Shown piece after piece: positions 30,148-40,217 of a DNA stretch of 60,000 nt. The notes under the pieces were generated by a model. That model had not been told where the DNA came from. It did no database searches and was given only the letters and a program-made list of their open reading frames with translations. This stretch comes from Strigamia acuminata (Eukaryota > Arthropoda > Chilopoda > Geophilomorpha > Linotaeniidae), in assembly GCA_949358305.1 (NCBI GenBank), contig OX442314.1, forward strand, positions 58,229,369-58,289,368, given 5' to 3'. Each line of letters starts with the position of its first letter. Positions within the stretch are counted from its first letter, which is position 1. The position numbers were made by a program, and so were the translations under genes.

Positions 30148-30897
30148 ACGGAATAATCCGGTGTAAATCTATGTAAATCTATCTTTATTTATCTTCATTT
30201 AATTTTCGTTTATTTAAGAATTCACCTTCTTATTTCTTATATTCTTTTATGTTAATTTATGTTTTACATTTTATGTTTTTATGTTTAATGTTAAATATTT
30301 AAATATTTAATGTTTTATGTTTATGGTTCACCGCAATGAAAAAGACTAAGTCCATTTCAAACAGGGACTGTTTATGTCGCCAGAGTGCGCAATACGAATA
30401 TAATCTCTAACAATAACACGTGCTCGCTTTTCAAGTTGATTTAAATTATTCAATTAGTTTAATTTATGTACATGTTATCCAAATTAATGTTTCGTGTATT
30501 GAATTATTATTTGTTTGTGTCACCAATCCTTTTAAAACATTCGTAATCTTAAGTTTACAACGATAACACTCTTCGTGAACTTCTACCAATTAACACCGAA
30601 AGGCGCTCTTCTATATAAATTAGTTAGAGTCTAGTCTCGAACCCCGATCTGTATACACATGTGCGAAATTCCAATGTGACTCGAATGTTCGAGAACAACT
30701 TTCACACGGATAACATCTCCATTAACTTGTGTATTTGTGCGTCCTTATTGTTTCGTCGTGTGCGCGTTCATCTGTGCGCCCGGTAAACTGTGAGTATCGT
30801 TTGTTGAACGTATTTGTCTGTTGAATATATTTATATAAACACTTGCCTCCATCGGAAATAGGCACATTCTCCTACGTGCTCTCGTATTGAAACCAAC
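30073..30897. other. Gap between pol and ORF3 of E2, with A57 tract
   Basis: An uninterrupted run of 57 A lies at 30090-30146, only 18 bp after the pol stop. Further on, CTATATAAATTAG near 30610-30622 looks like a TATA box about 280 bp before the ORF3 ATG, so an internal promoter is conceivable. There is no coding frame. Confidence 0.7.
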
Positions 30898-32700
30898 ATG
30901 GCCTCCGACGGCAGGGGAGATGTTCCGAGTTTAGCGATGGAAGTGAACTTCCCCAGTCATGAAATCTGCCCCGTTTGCTCGGGATATGGAGAGGAGACGG
31001 ACCCACCTCGAGCCCCCTGTCGATGTCGGGCTTGTAATGGAACCGGAGATTTGCGGCGGGATGTGTTTGTGTTTTGGATGCGGCAATTGTATGAATGGGC
31101 CCTATATTATCATCAGCGGGACCGGCTTACTGTCGAGGACATTGCGTACCCGCCATTTAGACCATTGAACGGGAGTCCGGCAGCTATTTTAAGATTCCAG
31201 ACGACACATCGTTGGTATTGGCGTCAGGCGCGGAGGATTGCACGAATGAATCATATGGTGCCCCGACGATGGATATATCCTGCGCATGAATTCGTCCCGG
31301 TTGTCGATGCATCAATTCCAAGTCCATCAACTGACAACATTGAGGAACCTACTAGTGACGTCCTTGCGCAGGCTATTGCGCAGTTATCCGGTTTGGCCAT
31401 CAAGGACAACGACGATTGGGACAAAGATGAGGATGAGGACTCATTTTTAACTGGAATCTCGATGAACGTTACACAGGAGATAGGTGATCCAGGAGATGAA
31501 GTTCATGAAAAAATCGAGCAGGGTCGGGCGTGCCTACCGTCAGTGCGAGACGACGACTCGCTATTTAGCATCACCCCACCACTCGTCGACATGCGGGAGG
31601 AAGTTATTGCTGAGACCCCAGTTGGGCAGATCCAGAACATCCAGAAGGGGGAGCGACGGGCGAGAGATCCCCGAGTCGCGAATTTGCCTTCCTCACCAGC
31701 GCGGGAACCCCCATTGAACATTCAGGGGACTGAACCGGATGCTCCAACTGCTGGACTTGCGCAGGGCCCGTCTGTTATCGTAGCACCAAAATCTAAGATT
31801 CCTGTTTTGGTCACCTATTCACGAGTGTCTATGCCTCGTATTCCTGTTGCGACCTGCGCACCTTTGCCAGCTGCCATCCCAGTAGCCACTGCGCAACAAT
31901 CAGCTTCTGCTGAGGAGCCACCGGAAGAACGAACGCAAGCAGAATTAGACGAGGAACAGGCCGCCATTATGCTGGCCACCTTCGGCGATTTGGTTACTGA
32001 CCAATATGGAGTAAGCGCAAAACCCGTACACACTTTCGACATACTCGAGGACTTGTTAAACCAGTATGAGGTAAATATGGGCACTGAGGGTCCGGGGGCG
32101 GCATCAATTCGGTTCCACATGGAGCGCCGCGCATGGATGGCCATGATTAGCTTCATGATGGACCGAGACTTTCGTATTTTCCGGGCTGACCACCGTACCA
32201 TTTTTGAGGAGATGCTTTTGCGGATTCGACACATGGCCAATCAAATTCAGCATCGTTTGAGCCAGTCTGACATGTGCGATCTGAGTAGCGCACTAGAATT
32301 ATTAACTTGGATGATGCATGACGAAATTTCCCGATTACTTTATAGAACCCAGGAGCAACGTACTCGTCAGCGCGCAAAAGATGCGCAACAGGATAAAGCA
32401 GATGAAAAGAAATATAAGGCTGCTCAGAAATTGATTGCTGAACATCGAGCGGAAACCGACAGAAAAGCTGTGGAGGAAGCTAGTAAGAAAGAATTCAAGC
32501 GAAGACGCGAACAAGCTCGTTTGATGGAATTACGAGAAATCCGACGTTCCCCTGACTATCATTATGTCTTTTTCCCGGCGTCTTCAGCTCGTTCTGGTCA
32601 GGTTGAGTGGGATGAATCCCAACCATTCATTACTTTAGAACTTCTCCCAAGTCTCATTTCTCATGCCACAACCGCTTGCCATTTCTCCAATGAAGAATAA
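30898..32700 (+). CDS. ORF3 of E2, env-position accessory protein with paired CxxC motif
   Basis: 600 codons; the ATG at 30898 has a good context (AACATGG). It has no signal peptide or transmembrane segment. Residues 23-31 read ICPVCSGYG and 42-54 RCRACNGTGDLRR: CxxC pairs C24/C27 and C43/C46 with 15 residues between, each with CxGxG-like glycines as in DnaJ zinc fingers. A WM pair is at 60-61 and RRWIYPAHE near 125. Residues 150-300 are acidic and Pro-rich, probably disordered. Residues 350-480 are predicted helical with many Met and Arg. Residues 480-550 are a highly charged Lys/Glu/Arg/Ala coiled-coil-like run. E1 and E3 encode related N-termini at the same place. The role is unknown; a zinc-binding, nucleic-acid or chaperone-like function is a guess from the motif only. 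Confidence 0.85.
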   Translation: MASDGRGDVPSLAMEVNFPSHEICPVCSGYGEETDPPRAPCRCRACNGTGDLRRDVFVFWMRQLYEWALYYHQRDRLTVEDIAYPPFRPLNGSPAAILRFQTTHRWYWRQARRIARMNHMVPRRWIYPAHEFVPVVDASIPSPSTDNIEEPTSDVLAQAIAQLSGLAIKDNDDWDKDEDEDSFLTGISMNVTQEIGDPGDEVHEKIEQGRACLPSVRDDDSLFSITPPLVDMREEVIAETPVGQIQNIQKGERRARDPRVANLPSSPAREPPLNIQGTEPDAPTAGLAQGPSVIVAPKSKIPVLVTYSRVSMPRIPVATCAPLPAAIPVATAQQSASAEEPPEERTQAELDEEQAAIMLATFGDLVTDQYGVSAKPVHTFDILEDLLNQYEVNMGTEGPGAASIRFHMERRAWMAMISFMMDRDFRIFRADHRTIFEEMLLRIRHMANQIQHRLSQSDMCDLSSALELLTWMMHDEISRLLYRTQEQRTRQRAKDAQQDKADEKKYKAAQKLIAEHRAETDRKAVEEASKKEFKRRREQARLMELREIRRSPDYHYVFFPASSARSGQVEWDESQPFITLELLPSLISHATTACHFSNEE

Positions 32701-32718
32701 GGATGTCTCCAGTTCAGC

Positions 32719-32979
32719 ATGTCCATTCCCGCTCAGCGACAGCTTTTCCGAGCTTTGGCCATTGCTGATTTGCGCATGCCCCAGTCGGAGGCTGAACCAC
32801 TGCTACGTCTACTCTACCGAAGGTATGGTGAATACTTCCTACAACATTGTTGCTTTGAAATAAATCGACACGGGGCCCGCACCTTCAGAGACGTCCAGCG
32901 TGTCGTGGTGGAGGTCGCCTATAATATGTTACGATATTTCCGCGGTCTTCCGCACCACCAAATGTTGGAATTTGAGTAG
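32719..32979 (+). CDS. Small ORF4 of E2, same frame as ORF3
   Basis: 86 codons (MSIPAQRQLFRALAIADL at the start, QMLEFE at the end), rich in Arg and Leu and probably helical. It begins 18 nt after the ORF3 stop in the same reading frame with no stop between. It may therefore be the true C-terminus of ORF3 cut off by a TAA (32698-32700), or a separate short frame. Comparison with the missing end of E1 ORF3 would tell. Confidence 0.5.
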   Translation: MSIPAQRQLFRALAIADLRMPQSEAEPLLRLLYRRYGEYFLQHCCFEINRHGARTFRDVQRVVVEVAYNMLRYFRGLPHHQMLEFE

Positions 32980-34714
32980 AGGAATAAATTTCAACCTTGA
33001 CACTTTTGCAACCAAAGGTATGGATTTTCAATGATGTGTTGAATTTTGAAGCCTTCGCCCTAGAAAACATCTCCGCGAGAGCGAGAGTTTGGGTCATTCT
33101 CTCATTTTAGCGCAGTATTTGAATTCCATATACTTTCGTTGCGCAACTTTACGTTGACCAACTATATTATTTTTTATAAATAAAGTGATTTAATCATCGT
33201 TAAATTGTCCAATTGCACCACCGGATCGTGGATCTCCGTGCCCCTATTAAATTACCTCCACGAAAGTGTCGAGTTCGGGCTGTGTGCATCTTTAAAATTC
33301 ATGGTATCCACAAGAAAATGTTTATTCTCATCTTTATGTCCCATGTTAAGTGTCTAAAATTGTGAGAATCATCCCCGAAAATTGGAGAAGACATCAAATC
33401 AAAAGGTTCAGTTCTACTGCGCGCCTCGTAAAACATCTCCGCGTGAGCGTGAGTTAGGGCACTGTTTTAACTTTTCCTACCTAGATGTCTAAAAAATTCA
33501 TTCATCTTAAGTGTTAAAATTCACGTAAAATCCTTACAAACTGCTAAGATTCATCTTTAATGTTTCATGTTTAAGTGCGCAATATTTTCAACCACCTGTG
33601 ATAATTCTTACTCGTGAGTAACATTTAATTTCATTATGTTAATTGTTTAAGTTTAATCAGTGCTTCGGAACCGAACTGTTGGCCGGACAATTGGACCTTT
33701 ATGTGTTTCAAGTGCTTCGATTATTAATATTATTCTTTAATTACGTTTAAATTTTATTTAATGTCTTTATAATTATATTATTATTATTATTTAGCGCCAT
33801 TTCAATTTAATATAATCATTTCAGAATTCTAAGATTTCTTGTTTAATATTCCAGAAATTAAGGATTTAATTATGTTTACGTTAAATTTTCTTTATTATTT
33901 CTTTAAATAATTATTCTGAAATGATTCAAATCAAAAATGTTTTCTAATCATCCAATGTTTAAAAATTTATTGATAACTGTGATAATTGTTAATTCTATTT
34001 ATGAAAGTTTAATTTTTCAAGTGTTTTTCAGCAAATTATGTGATATTTCCGTGGCAATACGGGTCGTATTGTGCGCGCGGGTATTTGTTAATTTTCCATG
34101 ATTTTCTATATTTGTTTTTTGTTTCCTCAGTTTAGAATCAATAATGTCAATAATCCTTACCAATTATGCGCAAAGTTTCGCGCATTTCCTATCCTTAATT
34201 GAACAAATCATTCCTGTGTATCATACTTACCTAATGCAGATCGCATTGTTTCGTATTACCTACCTTTTTGTTTGTTTTTAGCGCAATTACGCGCCAGTAC
34301 CTAAAAAATTTAACAAATTACCCAATCTGACCTAATAAATCCTTGTCTGATTCCTGATAAATTCTCATGTGTCGACTCTTTTACTCGTTTCATTTAAAAT
34401 TGTTGAGAATCTTTATTCGTTGATTTTAAAAGCAAAAAGTCTAAATATAATTTAGCAAAAAGTTCAAAATATTATTCCACAAAATATTTAATTTAATTTA
34501 TAGAGAATTAAACAAATGTACAATTATCATCCCGTCCGTCCCAGGTATTCGTCGGCCCTTTTAGGTTTAGTGTGCGCCCTCCTTGTATTGTCCCTGTGTC
34601 GTCCTGTGAATTTGAGTAAGATTTTTGAAATACCATTGTGAATTTATAATTTAAGATAATTTAATGCCAAATATTTTACAAATTGCATTATTGTTTCCAA
34701 TTTTGATTTATGAT
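32980..34714. other. Long 3' non-coding region of E2
   Basis: 1.7 kb of AT-rich sequence with no convincing frame, lying before the nested Copia. Two similar blocks, AAAACATCTCCGCG(A/T)GAGCG, occur near 33065 and 33432, a weak internal repeat. AATAAA-like words are common; none is chosen. Confidence 0.55.
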
Positions 34715-34919
34715 TGTTAGATTTAATCTATTGTTACAAATTATCAAAGGTTTTAACGTTATCAAATGTGTGAACGTTGCACGCACGTAATGCACGTGCA
34801 ATTGAATTGTTGTAAAATTTACCGTAAAGTAAAGACGTGTTATTTTATGTTCCCGTTACAACGTGCGTTTTCATTACTTGGACATTCGAAATCTTTGTGG
34901 AACCGAATAGGAACCAACA
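34715..34919 (+). repeat. 5' LTR of nested Copia (205 bp)
   Basis: Begins TGTTAGATTTAATC and ends GGAACCAACA. Appears identical to 39833-40037. Confidence 0.97.
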
Positions 34920-34921
34920 AG

Positions 34922-34931
34922 TGGTAGCAGA
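34922..34931 (+). other. Copia primer binding site (initiator tRNA-Met type)
   Basis: TGGTAGCAGA, 2 nt after the LTR, is complementary to the conserved 3' end of animal initiator methionine tRNA (TCTGCTACCA). This is a common Copia primer. Confidence 0.8.
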
Positions 34932-35046
34932 AGGCCGGTTTTTCTTCGAAAAGAAGTATCCACGGCACTCAGACGACATTTTTCGAAGATTCGAGTGAGA
35001 ACGAAGTGCGCACGTGACGGAATTCGAAAATCGGACGTCGTGAAAA

Positions 35047-38000
35047 ATGGCGGATGCGATTTCGGGCGGTTCGTTGAATCGAATTGATCTTCTTACACCG
35101 GAGAACTATTTCATCTGGCAGTTTAAGGTTGGAACTTTATTAGCAGCTAAAAGTTTGAAAAATATGATCACGGACCCAGCGGTGGTGGAACCGGTGGTGG
35201 GCTCTGCGGGTTACGCAGATAATCTCGTAAAATATAACACTTGGGTGAAAAACAACAACGAGGCACTCGGCATCATTATTTTGACCGTTTCGAACGAGGA
35301 AGCGACGAATTGCATGGGGAAAACCAGTGCAAAAGAAGTTTGGGATGCGTTAAAAGCGCTGTACGCCGGAACGACGGAGGAACGTCAAATCGACGCGGCG
35401 GCAGAATTGTGCGAATTACGTATGAGACACGACGAAGCAGTGGACAGCTACTTAAACAGGGCAAAGTCAATTCAATCGAGAGCCAAGGCAGTCGGACGTG
35501 ACATAAAAGATCGCGAATTGATGATGTACGTGACGCGTGGTCTCGTGACAAGATTTTCCCACATTGCGAGGAATTTTCGATCGAATGCAGCCGCAACAAT
35601 TGAAGAATTACGACGTGAACTCAAAATGGAGGACCAATGGTCAGCGTTTAATTTGAAAGGAGCAGCGACGGAAAGCGGGACAGTGGCGTTCAAGGCACAA
35701 GTCGGAAAAAATTCGGGAGGCAGGAAAACAAAAGGTGGGACAAAATTTGTTTGTTATGAGTGTGGCAAAAGTGGCCATATTGCCAAAGACTGTTGGCAGC
35801 GCCATCCAGAGAAGCGCCCCACGAAAATGACGCAGAGACCAAAGGAGGCGGCAAAGATGGCGCAGGCCAAAGTAGAATTTGCAACAATACAACACGCGCT
35901 AGTGGTTGAATTGGAATCGAGTGATCACCTTGACGACTGGATTTTAGATTCAGGAGCTTCTGTGCATATGTCGAGCAAGCGCGAGCTGTTTAAAACGTTT
36001 GTTGAGATGGAGACAACAATAACCACAGCCAAGAAAGGTGTGAAGCTTCTAGCAACTGGAAAAGGAAGCATAATTTTGGATTGTCAACTCGACGGAGCAG
36101 CAACAATGAAGATTTTGCTGCAAGATGTGCTCTTTGTTCCAGAGCTAAAAGGAAATTTGCTCTCAATTCCGCGCTTGACGGCAAAGAACTACACCGTTCA
36201 ATTCAGAGGAAACTGGGCGGACATTAATAGTCCAATTGGAGAGACGATTGGAAAGGGAGCGAAGTGTGGCACCATGTATTTATTGCAACTGAAAAAAAAA
36301 GAGCAAGCGAATGCGGTTGCCACGACAACTAAACAAACCAAGGAAATATGGCATAAACGATTGTGTCATGCAAACGAACGAACAATCGACAAGATGACCA
36401 ACAAGGAATTGGTTTACGGGTTGGAATACAACAATGCACCATTGGAGAAATGCACCGCGTGCATACTCGGAAAAATGACGAAGAGCCCGTACAAACGAAT
36501 AAACGAAAAGCAGTCGGATGATGTTTTGCAACTAATACACATGGATTTGATTGGACCATTCAAGACACCATCAATGGGAGGAAGCAGGTACGCTTTTGTA
36601 ATTACTGAAGACTTTACCCGCAAGAAATTTGCTTATTTCATGAGCGAGAAATCTCAAACATTTGACTTCTTCAAATCGTTTAAAGCGATGGCGGAAAAAC
36701 AAACGGGAAATAAATTAAAGCGTATTAGAAGCGACAACGGAGGCGAGTTTGTCAACGAGAATTTTAAACGTTTATGCAACGATGAAGGCATATTGCACGA
36801 GCTCACAGTGCCATTCAATGCAGCCAGCAACGGCATTGCGGAGCGTACAAATCGAACGCTCGTAGAGGCGACACGAACATTGCTTTTGGAATCGGGCCTA
36901 CCGCAAATATTTTGGGCCGAAGCATTTTCAACGTCAATACACGTGAAAAATCGAACTTTGACGAAACCAAATGGGGATTTAGTTCCAGAAGAAATGTGGA
37001 TGAAGCGCAAGCAATCAATAAAACATCTTCGAGTTTTTGGTTGTGAGGCTTTCCTGCACATCCCAGCAGAGAAGAGGCAAAAGCTTGATCAAAAAGCAAA
37101 ACGCGGAATATTCGTGGGATATTCGACGGATAGAAAGGCGTTTAGGATTTACGTCCCAGCAGAAAAGAAAATACAAGAAGGTAGAACGGTGGAATTTAAT
37201 GAAGAAATTCGAGGGGCGGACATCTTTAATTTGACAAAACCGGACGAGAATAGGCGTTTTTGTCAAGAATTCGAAGACGAGGCAATTGGAGAAACAAATG
37301 CTAACGATGACAACAATGTTCAACAGCCTGCAGTGATTGTTGAAGATGAACAACAAGAGCTGCAACGAGATCAACCAGCGCAGGTTGGCAGGCCTCGAGG
37401 AACAACACAAGCCGTGCTCGAGCAGCGACACGCGGAACAAATGGAGCAGCGTGAGCGACAATTGCAACAAGAAGGTGTACGACGATCACAGCGCATCGCA
37501 GCACAACATGAAGCAGTGAACGCAGCGGTTGAGGCAGCGAATGCAGCATTCGAAGGCGTTGACGACTTATTTACACCGGAAACATACGAGCAAGCAATAA
37601 ATTGCGACGAAAAAGAAAAATGGAAAACGGCGATGGATAGTGAAATAGACTCATTGCACGTGAATAATGTTTGGACATTGGTGAAGAAGGAAAAACAAAT
37701 GACTACGATAAAGAGCAAATGGATTTATCGGATAAAACTCAACGTGGACAGGAGTGTAAATAAATACAAGGCAAGATTGGTGGCAGTGGGGTATTCCCAG
37801 AGAGCAGGCATTGATTACACGAAAACTTTCTCGCCAGTTGTAAGAGTCGAATCACTCCGCATCATTTTATCCATGGTGGCCAAACACAAATTGATGACGC
37901 GTCAATTTGACATAAAAACAGCTTACCTGTACGGCCTGATTGATGAAACGATTTTCATGGAGCAGCCGGAGGGATATGAACAGAAGGACTTGATTTGCAG

Positions 38001-38178
38001 ACTTGAACGAAGCCTTTATGGCCTGAGACAATCAGGGAGATGTTGGAACGAGAGACTGGACACGGAATTGCAGAAAATTGGCCTGACACCACTAATCAAC
38101 GACAGGTGTGTGTATATTTACAAGAGAAAACAAGCTGGGATTTGTAATGCAGGGAAGCATTACATATTAGACTTCTAA
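35047..38178 (+). CDS. Copia Gag-Pol polyprotein, N-terminal part (Gag to RT)
   Basis: 1043 codons from an ATG 127 bp after the 5' LTR. The Gag begins with LTPENYFIWQFKV. A true CCHC knuckle CYECGKSGHIAKDC is near residue 236. Protease WILDSGASVHMSS is near 298. The integrase zinc domain (HKRLCH, then CTACILGK) lies at 436-475, and the core at HMDLIGPF (about 497), RSDNGGEF (about 560) and IAERTNR (about 596). RT starts near 858 with FSPVVRVESLRIILS, FDIKTAYLYG and SLYGLRQSGRCW. After CVYIYKRKQ the frame runs into the secondary insertion and stops, just before the YVDD catalytic box. Everything up to 38134 is Copia; the last 14 or so codons belong to the insert. Confidence 0.95.
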   Translation: MADAISGGSLNRIDLLTPENYFIWQFKVGTLLAAKSLKNMITDPAVVEPVVGSAGYADNLVKYNTWVKNNNEALGIIILTVSNEEATNCMGKTSAKEVWDALKALYAGTTEERQIDAAAELCELRMRHDEAVDSYLNRAKSIQSRAKAVGRDIKDRELMMYVTRGLVTRFSHIARNFRSNAAATIEELRRELKMEDQWSAFNLKGAATESGTVAFKAQVGKNSGGRKTKGGTKFVCYECGKSGHIAKDCWQRHPEKRPTKMTQRPKEAAKMAQAKVEFATIQHALVVELESSDHLDDWILDSGASVHMSSKRELFKTFVEMETTITTAKKGVKLLATGKGSIILDCQLDGAATMKILLQDVLFVPELKGNLLSIPRLTAKNYTVQFRGNWADINSPIGETIGKGAKCGTMYLLQLKKKEQANAVATTTKQTKEIWHKRLCHANERTIDKMTNKELVYGLEYNNAPLEKCTACILGKMTKSPYKRINEKQSDDVLQLIHMDLIGPFKTPSMGGSRYAFVITEDFTRKKFAYFMSEKSQTFDFFKSFKAMAEKQTGNKLKRIRSDNGGEFVNENFKRLCNDEGILHELTVPFNAASNGIAERTNRTLVEATRTLLLESGLPQIFWAEAFSTSIHVKNRTLTKPNGDLVPEEMWMKRKQSIKHLRVFGCEAFLHIPAEKRQKLDQKAKRGIFVGYSTDRKAFRIYVPAEKKIQEGRTVEFNEEIRGADIFNLTKPDENRRFCQEFEDEAIGETNANDDNNVQQPAVIVEDEQQELQRDQPAQVGRPRGTTQAVLEQRHAEQMEQRERQLQQEGVRRSQRIAAQHEAVNAAVEAANAAFEGVDDLFTPETYEQAINCDEKEKWKTAMDSEIDSLHVNNVWTLVKKEKQMTTIKSKWIYRIKLNVDRSVNKYKARLVAVGYSQRAGIDYTKTFSPVVRVESLRIILSMVAKHKLMTRQFDIKTAYLYGLIDETIFMEQPEGYEQKDLICRLERSLYGLRQSGRCWNERLDTELQKIGLTPLINDRCVYIYKRKQAGICNAGKHYILDF

Positions 38179-38695
38179 ACCCTGTCCTTTTGTCCCTAAA
38201 TAAAACACCGAAATAAAAGAAAATGAGGTAATTTAAAAAAAAAAAAAATTTTTTTTTTTGCCAATATAAAGCAACAACAAACAAAATCCCACCAAAATTT
38301 GAAATGATATGCTGCGGAATTGTTGCATCCGGGGTTTGCTACAATCGGGAAATAAATCGCGCAGAAAACGTATTGCAACGTATGGCTCACGGGATCCGCC
38401 AGGTGGCGCTAGTACAATGTTACAACTTCCTGTGCAGGACGGAAGTAGTATTATTAGACGGCTAAAAGTGCACTAAAACCGGTTTATTAATTCAACCGGA
38501 GGTCCAAGAAATCTGAAAATACCTTACAATAATAATATAAGCATGCTGAATTTAATGCCGTTGTCCGTTTTGCTCTAGCTGCTATAGTTTTTGCGGAATC
38601 GTTGACGACGGACGGACGGACGGACGGACGGACGGACGGACAGACAGACAGAACCGTTTCATGAGACTTTCTAAACATCAGGTTTAGAAGTCTAA
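38135..38695. mobile_element. Small inverted-repeat insertion in Copia RT
   Basis: TTAGACTTCTAAACCCTG at 38167 is matched by its inverted copy CAGGTTTAGAAGTCTAA ending at 38695. The inverted repeats are about 17 bp with one gap. Comparison with Copia RT suggests the foreign DNA begins near 38135, as another short palindrome (TGTAATGC...GCATTACA, 38145-38166) also looks foreign. Limits are uncertain by about 30 bp at the left and no target duplication is proven. It contains an AT tract and an ACGG array and has no coding capacity: a MITE-like element. Confidence 0.72.
38605..38652. repeat. (ACGG)n / (ACAG)n microsatellite
   Basis: About eight ACGG units followed by three ACAG units, inside the insertion in Copia RT. 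Confidence 0.93.
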
Positions 38696-39712
38696 AATGA
38701 CTTTATTATTCTGGGGGTGTACGTAGATGACATTTTGGCAGCGTTTACTAGTCAAAAGATATTGGACCGGATTCTAAAGAAGATAAAAAGAGTTTTTGAA
38801 ATTGTTGATTTGGGAGAAGTACATTTCCTATTGGGAATGGAAATTTCGATAATGGACAACGGAATTCTAATTGGTCAACAAAAATACATAAACGATGTTT
38901 TGAAGAGATACGAGCTGATGGACGGAGTCACTGCAAACACACCAATGGCTACTGGACAAGACTTAGATGATTTTGAGAAATCGAAAAGAGTCGACCAGCA
39001 ACTTTATCAGCAAATGATAGGATCGCTGATGCACGTGATGATAATATCACGACCGGACATATCATTCGCAATAAGTGCGTTGTCAGCATATTCAAGAGAT
39101 CCGCGCCAATTACACTTCAGAGCGGTCAAACGAGTGATGCGATATCTGAAGAAGACGATTGAGATGCGATTGTTTTTCTCAAATGAGGAGGGGAAATTAC
39201 AAGGATTTGCGGACGCAAGCTGGAACGTCACCCAAGATGCAAAATCACATACAGGGATGATAGTAAAAATTGGATCAACAACAATAACGTGGAAAACCAA
39301 AAAACAACGATTAGTCGCGATGTCATCGACAGAAAGCGAGATTTTGGCCATCTGCGAATTGCTGAAATCCATAAAATGGGCGCGAGACTTTTTGAGTGAA
39401 GTGGGCGAAGGAAGCTGTGTGCAGAGAAAAGTACCAATCTTCACGGACAGTCAACCAGCAATGCAGATTTTGTGCGGTTCGAACCAGTTTGGAAGAACTA
39501 AACATATGAACCGACACTTGATGTTCATAAGGGACGAGATAAAACTTGGCAACATTGAATTAATCCATTTACCAACAGGTGACATGATTGCTGATTTCCT
39601 GACGAAGGCGGTCGCGAAAGACAAATTCATGGAGGGACGCGACGGCGTGAGTCTGAGAGGAGAAGTTAAGATAAACGAGGACGAAGAGAAGAACGAAGAC
39701 GAAGACAAATAG
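38696..39712 (+). CDS. Copia Pol, C-terminal part (RT YVDD box and RNase H)
   Basis: After the insertion the frame resumes with DFIILGVYVDDILAAF, the RT catalytic box. It continues with DLGEVHFLLGMEI, RPDISFAISALS, then RNase H: GFADASWN, AMSSTESEI, FTDSQPAMQ and KHMNRHLMFIRDEI. It ends acidic (DEDK) at 39712. There is no start codon, so it is not made independently. A dead half of a recently active gene; together with the first part it covers a full-length Copia polyprotein. Confidence 0.93.
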   Translation, partial: NDFIILGVYVDDILAAFTSQKILDRILKKIKRVFEIVDLGEVHFLLGMEISIMDNGILIGQQKYINDVLKRYELMDGVTANTPMATGQDLDDFEKSKRVDQQLYQQMIGSLMHVMIISRPDISFAISALSAYSRDPRQLHFRAVKRVMRYLKKTIEMRLFFSNEEGKLQGFADASWNVTQDAKSHTGMIVKIGSTTITWKTKKQRLVAMSSTESEILAICELLKSIKWARDFLSEVGEGSCVQRKVPIFTDSQPAMQILCGSNQFGRTKHMNRHLMFIRDEIKLGNIELIHLPTGDMIADFLTKAVAKDKFMEGRDGVSLRGEVKINEDEEKNEDEDK

Positions 39713-39832
39713 TTTTAAGTTCGAAATAATATTTTATTCATGTTTTTTGTTTTTGTTTTCGAATTTCATTGAATGTTAGTTTTAGTTTTTCTTAATTCAT
39801 TTTAAAACTTATAAAAATTTGTAAGGAGGGTT

Positions 39833-40037
39833 TGTTAGATTTAATCTATTGTTACAAATTATCAAAGGTTTTAACGTTATCAAATGTGTGAACGTTGCAC
39901 GCACGTAATGCACGTGCAATTGAATTGTTGTAAAATTTACCGTAAAGTAAAGACGTGTTATTTTATGTTCCCGTTACAACGTGCGTTTTCATTACTTGGA
40001 CATTCGAAATCTTTGTGGAACCGAATAGGAACCAACA
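39833..40037 (+). repeat. 3' LTR of nested Copia (205 bp)
   Basis: Same sequence as 34715-34919, preceded by the purine-rich GTAAGGAGGG and followed by the ATGAT target copy. Confidence 0.97.
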
Positions 40038-40204
40038 ATGATTTGATAGTCGATTTATTATTTAATTACTTGGATTTATATAATTTATTATTTTTTGAAC
40101 CATTGTATTGTTTGCGCATTGCGCATTATTGTTATTATTTTGACGTTTTTTCTCCGCTTATACCTTTATTCCATTCGATAATTTCTCGAAGATAATAAAG
40201 GATT

Positions 40205-40217
40205 AAGGGGGGGAGGA
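40205..40217 (+). other. Polypurine tract of E2
   Basis: AAGGGGGGGAGGA directly precedes the 3' LTR, as expected for the plus-strand primer. The 175 bp between the Copia target copy and the LTR are the rest of the E2 3' UTR. Confidence 0.88.

Larger units (their letters stand above)
34715..40037 (+). mobile_element. Ty1/Copia LTR retrotransposon nested in E2
   Basis: The 205-bp LTRs at 34715-34919 and 39833-40037 look identical. A 5-bp target duplication ATGAT flanks the element (34710-34714 and 40038-40042). It has an initiator-tRNA PBS, a single gag-pol frame with integrase before RT (Copia order), and a purine-rich GTAAGGAGGG before the 3' LTR. LTR identity says the insertion is very recent. 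The pol frame is split by a secondary insertion at 38135-38695. Confidence 0.97.
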
